Below are positions 1 to 6,111 of a stretch of DNA of 8,452 nt, piece after piece. The position numbers were made by a program, and so were the translations under genes. Source of the DNA: Nitrospirae bacterium RIFCSPHIGHO2_01_FULL_66_17. GTDB taxonomy: Bacteria; Nitrospirota; Nitrospiria; 2-01-FULL-66-17. Location: positions 1 through 8,452 of the forward strand of contig MHEO01000030.1 in assembly GCA_001803875.1 (NCBI GenBank), in the 5' to 3' direction. The notes beneath the pieces were generated by a model, which saw only the letters and a program-made list of their open reading frames with translations, did no database searches and had not been told where the DNA came from. Every line of letters begins with the position of its first letter. The stretch's first letter is position 1.

Positions 1-551
1 CCGTAGGGCATGAGGGTGAACTCGGTGGTGCGCGGTCTTTTCGGGTTCACGCCGCCCTCGGTGTCGAACGTGACCCCGAGCGCCGCGTCGTACTCGCTCC
101 AACTGGCCCGCCCCGCGCCCTGATCCGCGCGGATCCGGGTGGTCTGGAACACGCTCCCGACCTTCAGGTTAGCGTCCTTGATGGTCGCCCACGTCACCTT
201 GAAGCCCGCGCCGAACGCGGGGCCCATGTCCGTATCGACGGATGCGGTCGGGCTTGTGACCGTCACGTCGCCGAACCCGAGGCGGAAGACGAGATCCAGC
301 CGGTCGTCCACGCCGAGGGTGCCGGTGGCGAAGACCTGAGAGCTTTCCGCCTCGGTCGAGGCGTTGGCCAAGTCCCGGTCCAAGAGCAGGTTGACCTCGC
401 CGCCCAGGGTCGTCTTCCCAGCCCCCGTGGTGGCGGCCGGCACGCCGATCGGCGCGGCTTCCGCTGCGGTGATCCCAAGGCCCCCGGCGAGCATCGCCAA
501 GACGGCCGCGCCGCGCGCCACCCGCGTCCCGATTCCCGATACGTTCTTCAT
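1..551 (-). CDS. Outer-membrane beta-barrel protein, 3' part missing
   Basis: The leftward frame starts at the ATG at 549-551 and stays open to the window edge, giving 183 residues with no stop. The start is supported by a strong AGGAGG Shine-Dalgarno sequence 4 bases before it. Residues 1-32 form a typical signal peptide: basic n-region, hydrophobic core AAVLAMLAGG, and an AEA cleavage motif at 30-32. The mature part shows amphipathic beta-strand-like stretches, for example residues 50-58, 73-93, 112-122 and 128-140, separated by short polar turns rich in G, D and T. There are no cysteines and no enzyme motif. This suggests a barrel protein exported to the outer membrane, perhaps a porin or surface beta-barrel. 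I do not recognise the family. The gene has its own promoter and diverges from the helicase gene. The C-terminal residue, often F or W in barrel proteins, lies outside the window. Confidence 0.7.
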   Translation of the reverse strand, partial: MKNVSGIGTRVARGAAVLAMLAGGLGITAAEAAPIGVPAATTGAGKTTLGGEVNLLLDRDLANASTEAESSQVFATGTLGVDDRLDLVFRLGFGDVTVTSPTASVDTDMGPAFGAGFKVTWATIKDANLKVGSVFQTTRIRADQGAGRASWSEYDAALGVTFDTEGGVNPKRPRTTEFTLMPY

Positions 552-591
552 GTCTCCTCCTGGGTGAAGATGTGGCTCCGTTGCGGATCAA

Positions 592-608
592 GCGGTCTTC
601 CCGACCGC
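592..608 (-). promoter_or_regulatory. 5'-terminal mRNA hairpin of the outer-membrane protein gene
   Basis: A perfect 6-bp stem GCGGTC/GACCGC with a 5-nt loop sits where the minus-strand transcript is predicted to start. A hairpin at the very 5' end is a known mRNA-stabilising arrangement (as in ompA of enterobacteria). That role is inferred here. Confidence 0.35.
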
Positions 609-614
609 CGAAAG

Positions 615-644
615 CTTATATCAGATTGGAGCTCCCTAACGCAA
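615..644 (-). promoter_or_regulatory. Promoter of the outer-membrane protein gene
   Basis: On the minus strand a TATAAG box (615-620) is preceded by TG one base upstream, forming an extended -10 element (TGATATAAG). A weak -35, TTGCGT (639-644), lies 18 bp further up. The predicted transcript begins near 608, leaving a leader of about 57 nt. Confidence 0.5.
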
Positions 645-678
645 AGCAAATTATTGTGTGGCATTTCGACGGGGGCTG

Positions 679-687
679 TGGTATAGT
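679..687 (+). promoter_or_regulatory. Extended -10 promoter of the helicase gene
   Basis: TGGTATAGT is a TGn-extended -10 box (TATAGT at 682-687, 5/6 match). No convincing -35 is found at 16-18 bp; the sequence there is TGGCAT. The transcript would start near 694, giving a leader of about 244 nt before the helicase start codon. Confidence 0.45.
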
Positions 688-693
688 CACGGC

Positions 694-937
694 ATTGATG
701 AACCCAAAGTCGGTGTTCCCGCCCGCCACGCTGCCTTCGTCGTGAAGGCCCCTTCCCCGTTGGGATGTGCGTCGGTTGTCCTTCGCAGGGCTTGTCTCCG
801 CTCTTGAGGTTCCCTGATCGCGTGATGCGGGTTTCGGCGAGGAACGCCGTCCGTCGTCGCGTGCCGTCGGCCATGAGGCCGACGTTACCCACGCGGCCGG
901 CCCGTCCACGGGAACGTCCGCACAGAAAGGAATCAGC
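694..937 (+). other. Long structured 5' leader of the RhlE-type helicase mRNA
   Basis: This stretch has no gene I can support. It holds a perfect hairpin at 733-749 (GCCTTC, 5-nt loop, GAAGGC), a perfect 8-bp stem with ATGA loop at 865-884 (CGTCGGCC/GGCCGACG) and a small CCCG/CGGG stem at 901-912, just before the AAAGGA ribosome-binding site at 926-931. No known riboswitch is recognised. Several DEAD-box helicase and cold-shock mRNAs have long regulatory leaders, so temperature or autogenous control is possible but only inferred. Confidence 0.35.
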
Positions 938-2185
938 ATGCCGTTTTTGAAATTGGGCCTTCGGCCCGAACTCGTTCAAGCCGTTGAACGGGCAGGCTAT
1001 CAGACGCCGACCCCCATCCAGGAGCGGGCGATTCCGCTCGCGCTGGCTGGAGGCGACCTTCTCGGCTGCGCGCAGACCGGCACGGGCAAGACCGCCGGGT
1101 TTGTGCTGCCCATCCTCCAGCGCCTGGCCGGGCGCCGCGCCACGTCGCCTCGGGCGCTGATCCTGACCCCCACGCGCGAGTTGGCGGCGCAAATCAGCGA
1201 GTCGGTGAAGACCTACGGCGCGTTGCTTCCACTCAAGTCCACCGTCATCTTCGGCGGTGTCGGGTACGGTCCGCAGGAGCTGGCGCTGCGGCGCGGGGTG
1301 GACATCGTCGTGGCGACCCCGGGGCGGTTGCTTGATCACCTCCAGCGGAAGACGGTGCGCTTCGACGCGCTGGAAATCCTCGTGCTGGACGAGGCCGATC
1401 GGATGCTCGACATGGGGTTCATCCAGGACATCAGGCGCATCGTGGCGGCGGTGCCGGCCAAGCGCCAGACCCTGATGTTCTCGGCAACCATGCCGCCGGC
1501 GATCATGAAGCTGGCCGGGGAGATGCTGGTGAGGCCGACGAAGGTCGAGGTCGCGCCGTCGGCGACCACCGTGACCGACGTCTCGCAGATCGGCCACCCG
1601 GTCGATCACGACCGGAAACGCTCGCTCCTGGTGCACCTTCTGAAGGACGATGCGATGCGGCGGACGATCGTCTTCACCCGCACCAAGCACGGCGCCAATC
1701 ACCTCACCGACCACCTGGAACGCCACGGCCACACCGTCACCGCGCTGCACAGCAACAAGAGCCAGCCGGCGCGGGCCAAGGCGCTCGGCGACTTTCGCGC
1801 GGGGAGGGCGCGGGTGCTGGTGGCGACCGACATCGCCTCGCGCGGGATCGACGTCGCCGACGTGTCCCACGTCGTGAACTTCGACCTGCCCAACAGCTAC
1901 GAGGATTACGTCCACCGCATCGGCCGGACGGCCAGGGCCGGGGCCACGGGGTGCGCGATCTCGCTCATCTCGGAGCCCGATCGCGATCTCTGGCGCGACG
2001 TGGAGCGGATGGCGAAGACGCCCATCCAGCAGCAGGTGGTGGAGGGGTTTGAGCCCACGCCGGGCCGCGCGCGGTCCTCGGGAGACGGGGGCCGGCGTGG
2101 CGCGCGTCCCCGGGGGAGCGTGCCAGGCCGGGGAGACCGGGGCGGATCGTATTCGCGCCGCTTCGGCCGGCCCGTGTCCGCGTAA
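938..2185 (+). CDS. rhlE: ATP-dependent RNA helicase, DEAD-box, RhlE type
   Basis: A cytoplasmic RNA helicase that uses ATP to remodel RNA duplexes, in the family involved in ribosome assembly and RNA turnover. The 415-aa protein has every superfamily-2 motif in order: Q motif (GYQTPTPIQ, 20-28), motif I AQTGTGKT (45-52), PTRELA (78-83), GG (106-107), TPGR (127-130), DEAD (151-154), SAT (182-184), VFTRTKHGANHL (245-256), ATDIASRGID (296-305) and HRIGRTARAG (326-335). The phrases FTRTKHGANHL and HSNKSQPAR, and the short N-terminus beginning directly at the Q-motif region, fit RhlE better than DeaD, SrmB or DbpA. The tail (about 373-415) is Arg/Gly rich (GGRRGARPRG, RGDRGGSYSRR), a typical disordered RNA-binding extension. 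The ATG is preceded by GAAAGGA at suitable spacing. The gene looks monocistronic: long leader before it, intrinsic terminator after it. Confidence 0.95.
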   Translation: MPFLKLGLRPELVQAVERAGYQTPTPIQERAIPLALAGGDLLGCAQTGTGKTAGFVLPILQRLAGRRATSPRALILTPTRELAAQISESVKTYGALLPLKSTVIFGGVGYGPQELALRRGVDIVVATPGRLLDHLQRKTVRFDALEILVLDEADRMLDMGFIQDIRRIVAAVPAKRQTLMFSATMPPAIMKLAGEMLVRPTKVEVAPSATTVTDVSQIGHPVDHDRKRSLLVHLLKDDAMRRTIVFTRTKHGANHLTDHLERHGHTVTALHSNKSQPARAKALGDFRAGRARVLVATDIASRGIDVADVSHVVNFDLPNSYEDYVHRIGRTARAGATGCAISLISEPDRDLWRDVERMAKTPIQQQVVEGFEPTPGRARSSGDGGRRGARPRGSVPGRGDRGGSYSRRFGRPVSA

Positions 2186-2215
2186 GCCGGACTCGGGTTC
2201 GTTTACGGATTCACG

Positions 2216-2247
2216 AGGGGAGGGACGATACGTCGTCCCTCCCTTTT
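2216..2247 (+). terminator. Intrinsic terminator of the helicase gene
   Basis: An 11-bp perfect GC-rich stem (GGGAGGGACGA at 2218-2228 with TCGTCCCTCCC at 2233-2243) and a TACG tetraloop is followed directly by TTTTC. It begins about 30 bp after the helicase stop codon. This is a textbook Rho-independent terminator for rightward transcription. Confidence 0.9.
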
Positions 2248-2265
2248 CGTTTGTCGCGGTCGGCT

Positions 2266-2274
2266 TGGTATAAT
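2266..2274 (+). promoter_or_regulatory. Extended -10 promoter giving a near-leaderless mRNA
   Basis: TGGTATAAT combines a perfect TATAAT (2269-2274) with the TGn extension. There is no clear -35; that position falls in the T-tract of the preceding terminator. Transcription should begin 6-8 bp downstream, at 2280-2283, essentially on the ATG at 2283. The C/T-rich stretch between (CCCCTCCC) has no ribosome-binding site. Confidence 0.7.
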
Positions 2275-2282
2275 CCCCTCCC

Positions 2283-4475
2283 ATGCGGATTCTGCTCCTC
2301 ACGCCGCCGTTGACCCAGCTCAACACGCCGTATCCGGCCACGGCGTACCTCACCGGCTTTCTTCGGTCGCGGGGGTACGACGCCGAGCAGGCGGACCTCG
2401 GCATCGAAACCGCGCTCGCCGTGTTCTCGCGCGCGGGGCTGGATCGCGTGTTCGAGGCGATCCGGTCGAGGGCCGGCGCATGGCCCGAGCCGGTCGAGGC
2501 GATCCTGCTCCAGGCCGACGCCTATCTGGACACGATCGATCCGGTGATCGGCTTTCTGCAGGGGCGCGACCCGTCGCTGGCGACGCGGATCGCGGCCGGA
2601 GGGTTCTTGCCCGAGGGGCCGCGTCTGGCCGCGCGCGAGGACGATCGCTGGGCGTTCGGGACGCTCGGCGCCGCCGACCGGGCTCGCCACCTGGCCAGTC
2701 TCTATCTGGATGACCTCACCGATCTCATCGCTTCGACCGTCGATCCGTTCTGGGGGTTGAGCCGCTACGGCGAGCACATCGCGTCGTCGGCCGCGTCGTT
2801 CGATCCCCTCGCCAAGGCGCTGGAGGCGCCGCCGGGTCTCGTCGCGCGACTGCTCGACGAGATCGTGGCGCGACGGGCGCACGGCCCGCGGCCCGACCTG
2901 GTCGGCCTCACGGTGCCCTTTCCCGGCAACCTGTACGGCGCGCTGCGCGCGGCGGCGGCGTTGCGCCGCGCGTGGCCGGGCGTGCCGATCGTCCTGGGCG
3001 GGGGGTACGTCAACACCGAGCTGCGCGGGCTCGCCGAGCCCCGCCTGTTCGACTACGTGGATTACGTCGCGTTGGACGCGGGCGAGCGGCCCCTGCTCTG
3101 CCTGCTCGACCTGGCGGCGGGCAAGCGCGAGCCGGATCGGCTGTGCCGGACGTTCACGCGCCGGGAGGGGAAGGTCGTCTATCTCGACGGCGCGGGCGAG
3201 GCCGACGTGCCGTTCGAAGAGACCGGCACGCCCACGTATCGCGGTCTCGATCTCTCGCGGTATCTGTCGATCGTCGAGGTCTTAAACCCCATGCACCGGC
3301 TCTGGTCCGACGGACGGTGGAACAAGCTGACGGTCGCCCACGGCTGCTACTGGAAGCAGTGCGCGTTCTGCGACGTGGGGCTCGACTACATCAAGCGCTA
3401 CGAACCGGCGTCGGCCGAGCGGCTGGCGGATCAGGTCGAGAGCCTCGTCGCCGAGACGGGGCAGACCGGTTTTCACTTCGTCGATGAGGCGGCGCCGCCG
3501 TCGCGGCTCGCCGACCTCGCGTTGACGCTATTAGAGCGCGGGCGCCGCATCTCGTGGTGGGGCAACATCCGATTCGAGGCGGCGTTCACGCCCGACCTGT
3601 GCCGCCTGCTCGCCGCGTCGGGGTGCATCGCGGTGAGCGGGGGGCTGGAGACCGCGTCCGACCGGCTGCTCGCGCTGATGAAGAAGGGCGTCACGGTGGC
3701 GCAGGCCGCGCGCGTGACGCACGCGCTCACTCGCGCGGGGATCATGGTCCACGCGTATCTGATGTACGGCTTTCCCACCGAGACGCCGCGGGAGACGGTC
3801 GAGACGCTGGAGCGCGTGCGGCAGTTCTTCGCGGCGGGCCTCATCCAGTCGGCGTATTGGCATCGGTTCACCGCGACCGCGCACAGCCCCGTCGGCCTCG
3901 ACCCCGCCGCCTACGGAATCACGCTCGCGGAGCCGCCGTTCGGGGCGTTCGCTCGAAACGACCTCGTCCACCGGGACCCGGTCGGGGGCGATCCGTCCGC
4001 GTTCGGCCCGGGCCTGGCGAGAGCGGTGTATCATTACATGCACGGCGTCGGGTTAGATCGGGACGTCCGGACGTGGTTCGACGGCCGGCGGCCCAAGCCG
4101 AGGGTGTCGCCGACCCTGATCCGGGACGTGCTGCGGGAAGCGACCAATGAGGAGACAGACAATCCGTTGCGTCACGAAGCTCGGCTGGTCTGGCTGGGCG
4201 GGCGACCGCGAGTCGATCGCCCGTCCGGATCACGGGGCTCGTGGCGGGTCGCGCTGCCGGGGCGCGAGGGCGCGGTGTCCGTCGCGGTGAGCCGGCCGAT
4301 CGCCGAGTGGCTGGCCGCCGTGATCGAGGCGGCGACGCCCCGCGGCCGTCACGGGGCGCCGTACCCGACGCTCGGCGAGGCGGCGGCCTCGTACCCGGGA
4401 CGGGAGTCGTTCGAGGCGTGGCGGCGCGGCCGGGCGTGGGTGCGCGTGCGCCGCGCCGGATTGGTCATCCTCTGA
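2283..4475 (+). CDS. B12-binding-domain radical SAM protein (function unknown)
   Basis: A 730-aa protein with the architecture of cobalamin-binding-domain radical SAM enzymes. Residues 1-40 (ILLLTPPLTQLNTPYPATAY) form the first strand/helix of the B12-binding-like Rossmann fold. It is interrupted by a helical stretch (about 45-200) and resumes at 203-280 (DLVGLTVPFPGNL, PIVLGGGYVNTE, VDYVALDAGERPL). The radical SAM barrel follows from about 348. Its [4Fe-4S] cysteines are C355, C360 and C363 in HGCYWKQCAFCDVGLDYI, spaced CX4CX2C instead of the usual CX3CX2C. SGGLETASD (452-460) and YLMYGFPTE (492-500) are the usual later barrel strands. A separate 100-residue C-terminal domain (about 630-730) is not recognised. 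No DxHxxG cobalamin-ligand motif is visible, so B12, if bound, would be held base-off without the lower His. Substrate unknown. It follows a terminator, lies alone, and is bordered downstream by a MITE two bases after its stop. Confidence 0.85.
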   Translation: MRILLLTPPLTQLNTPYPATAYLTGFLRSRGYDAEQADLGIETALAVFSRAGLDRVFEAIRSRAGAWPEPVEAILLQADAYLDTIDPVIGFLQGRDPSLATRIAAGGFLPEGPRLAAREDDRWAFGTLGAADRARHLASLYLDDLTDLIASTVDPFWGLSRYGEHIASSAASFDPLAKALEAPPGLVARLLDEIVARRAHGPRPDLVGLTVPFPGNLYGALRAAAALRRAWPGVPIVLGGGYVNTELRGLAEPRLFDYVDYVALDAGERPLLCLLDLAAGKREPDRLCRTFTRREGKVVYLDGAGEADVPFEETGTPTYRGLDLSRYLSIVEVLNPMHRLWSDGRWNKLTVAHGCYWKQCAFCDVGLDYIKRYEPASAERLADQVESLVAETGQTGFHFVDEAAPPSRLADLALTLLERGRRISWWGNIRFEAAFTPDLCRLLAASGCIAVSGGLETASDRLLALMKKGVTVAQAARVTHALTRAGIMVHAYLMYGFPTETPRETVETLERVRQFFAAGLIQSAYWHRFTATAHSPVGLDPAAYGITLAEPPFGAFARNDLVHRDPVGGDPSAFGPGLARAVYHYMHGVGLDRDVRTWFDGRRPKPRVSPTLIRDVLREATNEETDNPLRHEARLVWLGGRPRVDRPSGSRGSWRVALPGREGAVSVAVSRPIAEWLAAVIEAATPRGRHGAPYPTLGEAAASYPGRESFEAWRRGRAWVRVRRAGLVIL

Positions 4476-4480
4476 TTTAG

Positions 4481-4631
4481 GAGCCTGTCTGAGTATTCGG
4501 GTGTTGGAGCCTGTTCAGGAATGCGCCAGATGCAAGGCGCCGCAAGGGAACCCCCCGGAGCGTACTGAGTTGTACGTGAGGAGGGATTCCCGCCGCGGTA
4601 ACGCCGCAGATGGCCATTCATGGACAGGCTC
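4481..4631 (+). mobile_element. MITE-like element, copy A (151 bp)
   Basis: The element runs from GAGCCTGTCT to GGACAGGCTC, imperfect 10-bp terminal inverted repeats, flanked by TTAG (4477-4480) and ATAG (4632-4635), similar 4-bp YTAR-like sites. It is about 85-88% identical to copy B at 5030-5178, in opposite orientation, with two 1-nt indels. Inside lies a conserved hairpin (CGTAC, loop TGAGTT, GTACG) with a longer, slightly imperfect outer stem. A second GGAGCCTGTTCAGGAA internal motif (4507-4522) can pair with the right end. It encodes no protein. It begins 5 bp after the radical SAM stop codon and ends just before the ribosome-binding site of the next gene. It is probably a non-autonomous derivative of an insertion sequence; the ends resemble those of some IS5-family elements, from memory. 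Confidence 0.8.
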
Positions 4632-4643
4632 ATAGGAGGCACG

Positions 4644-5021
4644 GTGGACGCGGACCCCTTGGATCAGACCGAACTGACGATTCTCGGCCATTGCGTGGAA
4701 GACTACTGCGGATCGGGCGAGCTGCTCTGGGCGCTCCAGCGGCTCGTGCCGTCCCTCTCCAACCGTGCGGTACTTGTGCGGCGGGGCGTGTCGATCATCG
4801 CCAAGCTGCTGGGCGCGGGTTTCATCGCGGTGTACGTCCGCTCGCCGGATCCCGCCGTGCCATACGCTCCGGCCGAGGGCGATGTCGATACCCTGGCCGT
4901 TGCCATCGAGCGCGACCACCTGGTCAGTCCCGACGACGCCCCCAAGCAGACCTACTGGTTCGCCGCGACCCCGTCCGGCGTGTCGATGTACTTTGCGCAG
5001 CGGCCCCAGCCCGACGCCTGA
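4644..5021 (+). CDS. Small unrecognised protein between two inverted MITEs
   Basis: The protein is 125 aa if read from GTG 4644, which is preceded by a perfect AGGAGG (4634-4639) with 4-base spacing. An in-frame ATG at 4620 lies inside the repeat and has no ribosome-binding site, so GTG is the better start. I do not recognise the family. It looks cytoplasmic: no signal peptide and no clear membrane helix, although the stretch RRGVSIIAKLLGAGFIAVYVRSPD is moderately hydrophobic. The N-terminal half (DQTELTILGHCVEDYCGSGELLWALQRLVP) looks helical. The C-terminal half ends in a probable beta pair (TYWFAATPSGVSMYFAQ). Two cysteines lie in HCVEDYC near residues 15-20. There is no promoter outside the MITE, so the gene is either co-transcribed with the radical SAM gene through copy A or driven from within the element. 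Codon use is as GC-rich as its neighbours, which favours a real gene. Confidence 0.65.
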   Translation: MDADPLDQTELTILGHCVEDYCGSGELLWALQRLVPSLSNRAVLVRRGVSIIAKLLGAGFIAVYVRSPDPAVPYAPAEGDVDTLAVAIERDHLVSPDDAPKQTYWFAATPSGVSMYFAQRPQPDA

Positions 5022-5029
5022 CCCACTAG

Positions 5030-5178
5030 GAGCCTGTCCATGAAGGGCCATCTGCGGCGTTGTCACTTCGGAATCCCTCCTCACGTACGACCCAGTACGC
5101 TCCGGGGGGATTCCTCGCTCCGCCTTGCATCTGGCGCCTTCCTGAACAGGCTCCAACACCCCATACTCGGACAGGCTC
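5030..5178 (-). mobile_element. MITE-like element, copy B (149 bp)
   Basis: This is the inverted partner of copy A. Its terminal inverted repeats are perfect (GAGCCTGTCC ... GGACAGGCTC) and it is flanked on both sides by an identical CTAG (5026-5029 and 5179-5182), as expected of a 4-bp target-site duplication. The core forms a strong hairpin: an 11-bp stem with one G-T wobble (5070-5080 with 5104-5114), a small internal loop, a 5-bp stem CGTAC/GTACG (5084-5088 with 5095-5099) and a 6-nt loop. There is no coding capacity and no T-tract. It sits between two convergent genes and could act as a bidirectional 3'-end structure; this is inference. Confidence 0.85.
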
Positions 5179-6111
5179 CTAGAGCGCGATCAGCGGCGTC
5201 GGCTCGCCGGGGGGGGCATCGCCGGTGTACAGGACCCTTTCCAGAAAGAGTCCCGCGGCGGGCGCCGTCCACGCGGGGATCTGCTGGGCGTACCGGCGCC
5301 CCAGCTCCGCGACGGACAGGCCGGGCGGCACTTCACTGCCGCCGATCTTGACCAACACGCCGACGATCCGGCGCACCATCTTCCAGAGAAAGTGGGACGC
5401 GCCGATCCGGATCAGCACCAGGTCGCCACGGCGGATCACCCGCAGTTCGTTCACCTTGACGCGGGGCGAGCCCTCGCCGGTGCGCTTGTCGGCGAACGCC
5501 CCGAAGTCGTGCAGGCCCGTGAACGCCGCCGTCGAGCGCTCGATCGCCCGCAGGTCGAGCGGCGTCTTGACCCACCAGCAATAGGCTTTCGCGAACGCCG
5601 TTCGCCGGAGGCTGATCTGGTAGAGGTAATAGCGCGCGACCGCCGAGTGCCGGGCGTGGAAATCCTGCGCGGCGGGCTCGACCTTCAGGATGTTGACGTC
5701 CTTCGGCAGGCGGCGATTGAGTTCGTCCAGCAACGTCGCCGGCTCGACGGCGCGCGGGGTGTGGAGCGAGACGACCTGGGCGAGGGCGTGCACCCCCGCG
5801 TCGGTCCGCCCCGCCCCCGCCATCTGATACTCGCCGGCGAACAGCTCGTTGAGCGCGTGCTTGATCATCTCCTGGACCGTGGACGCGTTGCTCTGTTCCT
5901 GCCAGCCGCGGTAGCGCGTGCCGTCGTACTCGATCGTCAGTTTGAAGCCGCGCAGCGCGTTTAGCGTGACGCTGGATCGTTGCCTCGCGTCTAGCGTGAC
6001 GCTGGATCGTTGCCTCGCGTTGAGGGGCGGCGAGCGACGCCCCGCCGTGGATGGGCGTCGAGGCGCGGCCGCGGGGGCGGCGGGGGGGCGTCGGACGGGC
6101 CGGGTCGTCAT
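5179..6111 (-). CDS. truA: tRNA pseudouridine(38-40) synthase TruA, with repeat insertion near the N-terminus
   Basis: TruA converts uridines 38-40 of the tRNA anticodon arm to pseudouridine. The core starts at about residue 55 (GFKLTIEYDGTRYRGWQ) and contains the catalytic motif GAGRTDAGVHA, catalytic Asp at 104, then ARYYLYQI (159-166), LHDFGAFADKR (200-210) and FLWKMVRRIVG (241-251), all family hallmarks. The protein is 310 aa; the core alone, about 255 aa, is close to the usual size. Ahead of it are 30 residues rich in Pro, Arg and Ala and then two copies of a 10-residue repeat (ARQRSSVTLD, about 32-51) encoded by the inserted 30-bp element. The ATG overlaps the maf stop as ATGA (6108-6111), which supports this start and implies translational coupling; no other ATG or GTG in this frame lies before the core. 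The stop codon TAG is inside the CTAG target duplication of MITE copy B. Last gene of the dus-maf-truA operon. Confidence 0.93.
   Translation of the reverse strand: MTTRPVRRPPAAPAAAPRRPSTAGRRSPPLNARQRSSVTLDARQRSSVTLNALRGFKLTIEYDGTRYRGWQEQSNASTVQEMIKHALNELFAGEYQMAGAGRTDAGVHALAQVVSLHTPRAVEPATLLDELNRRLPKDVNILKVEPAAQDFHARHSAVARYYLYQISLRRTAFAKAYCWWVKTPLDLRAIERSTAAFTGLHDFGAFADKRTGEGSPRVKVNELRVIRRGDLVLIRIGASHFLWKMVRRIVGVLVKIGGSEVPPGLSVAELGRRYAQQIPAWTAPAAGLFLERVLYTGDAPPGEPTPLIAL
5961..6020 (+). repeat. 30-bp repeat, two tandem units inside truA
   Basis: Two head-to-tail units (5961-5990 and 5991-6020) differ only at their first base. Each starts (C/T)TAGCGTGACGCTGGATCG and ends GCCTCGCGT. CGCGT also stands just before the first unit (5956-5960). 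On the coding (minus) strand of truA the units are read in frame as ARQRSSVTLD, with the last residue N in one copy. Confidence 0.95.

Noticed and set aside
765..950. Possible 61-codon upstream ORF in the helicase leader
   Set aside because: No ribosome-binding site, Arg/Pro-rich chance-like translation, and out-of-frame overlap with the helicase start.
548..2404. Long leftward open frame of 618 codons across the helicase gene
   Set aside because: Antisense shadow of rhlE caused by GC-rich codon use; the translation is low-complexity Arg/His/Gly with no family motif, while the plus strand encodes a complete DEAD-box helicase.
5070..5114. Intrinsic terminator in MITE copy B
   Set aside because: The hairpin is strong but is not followed by a T-tract on either strand, so classical Rho-independent termination is not supported.
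4515..5159. Leftward open frame of 214 codons through both MITEs and the small gene
   Set aside because: It reads through repeat copies at both ends and antisense to a gene with a good ribosome-binding site; it is best explained as a chance frame.
4481..5178. Composite transposon with its own transposase
   Set aside because: The 125-aa gene between the elements has no DDE, HUH or recombinase signature and is too short for a transposase of this type.
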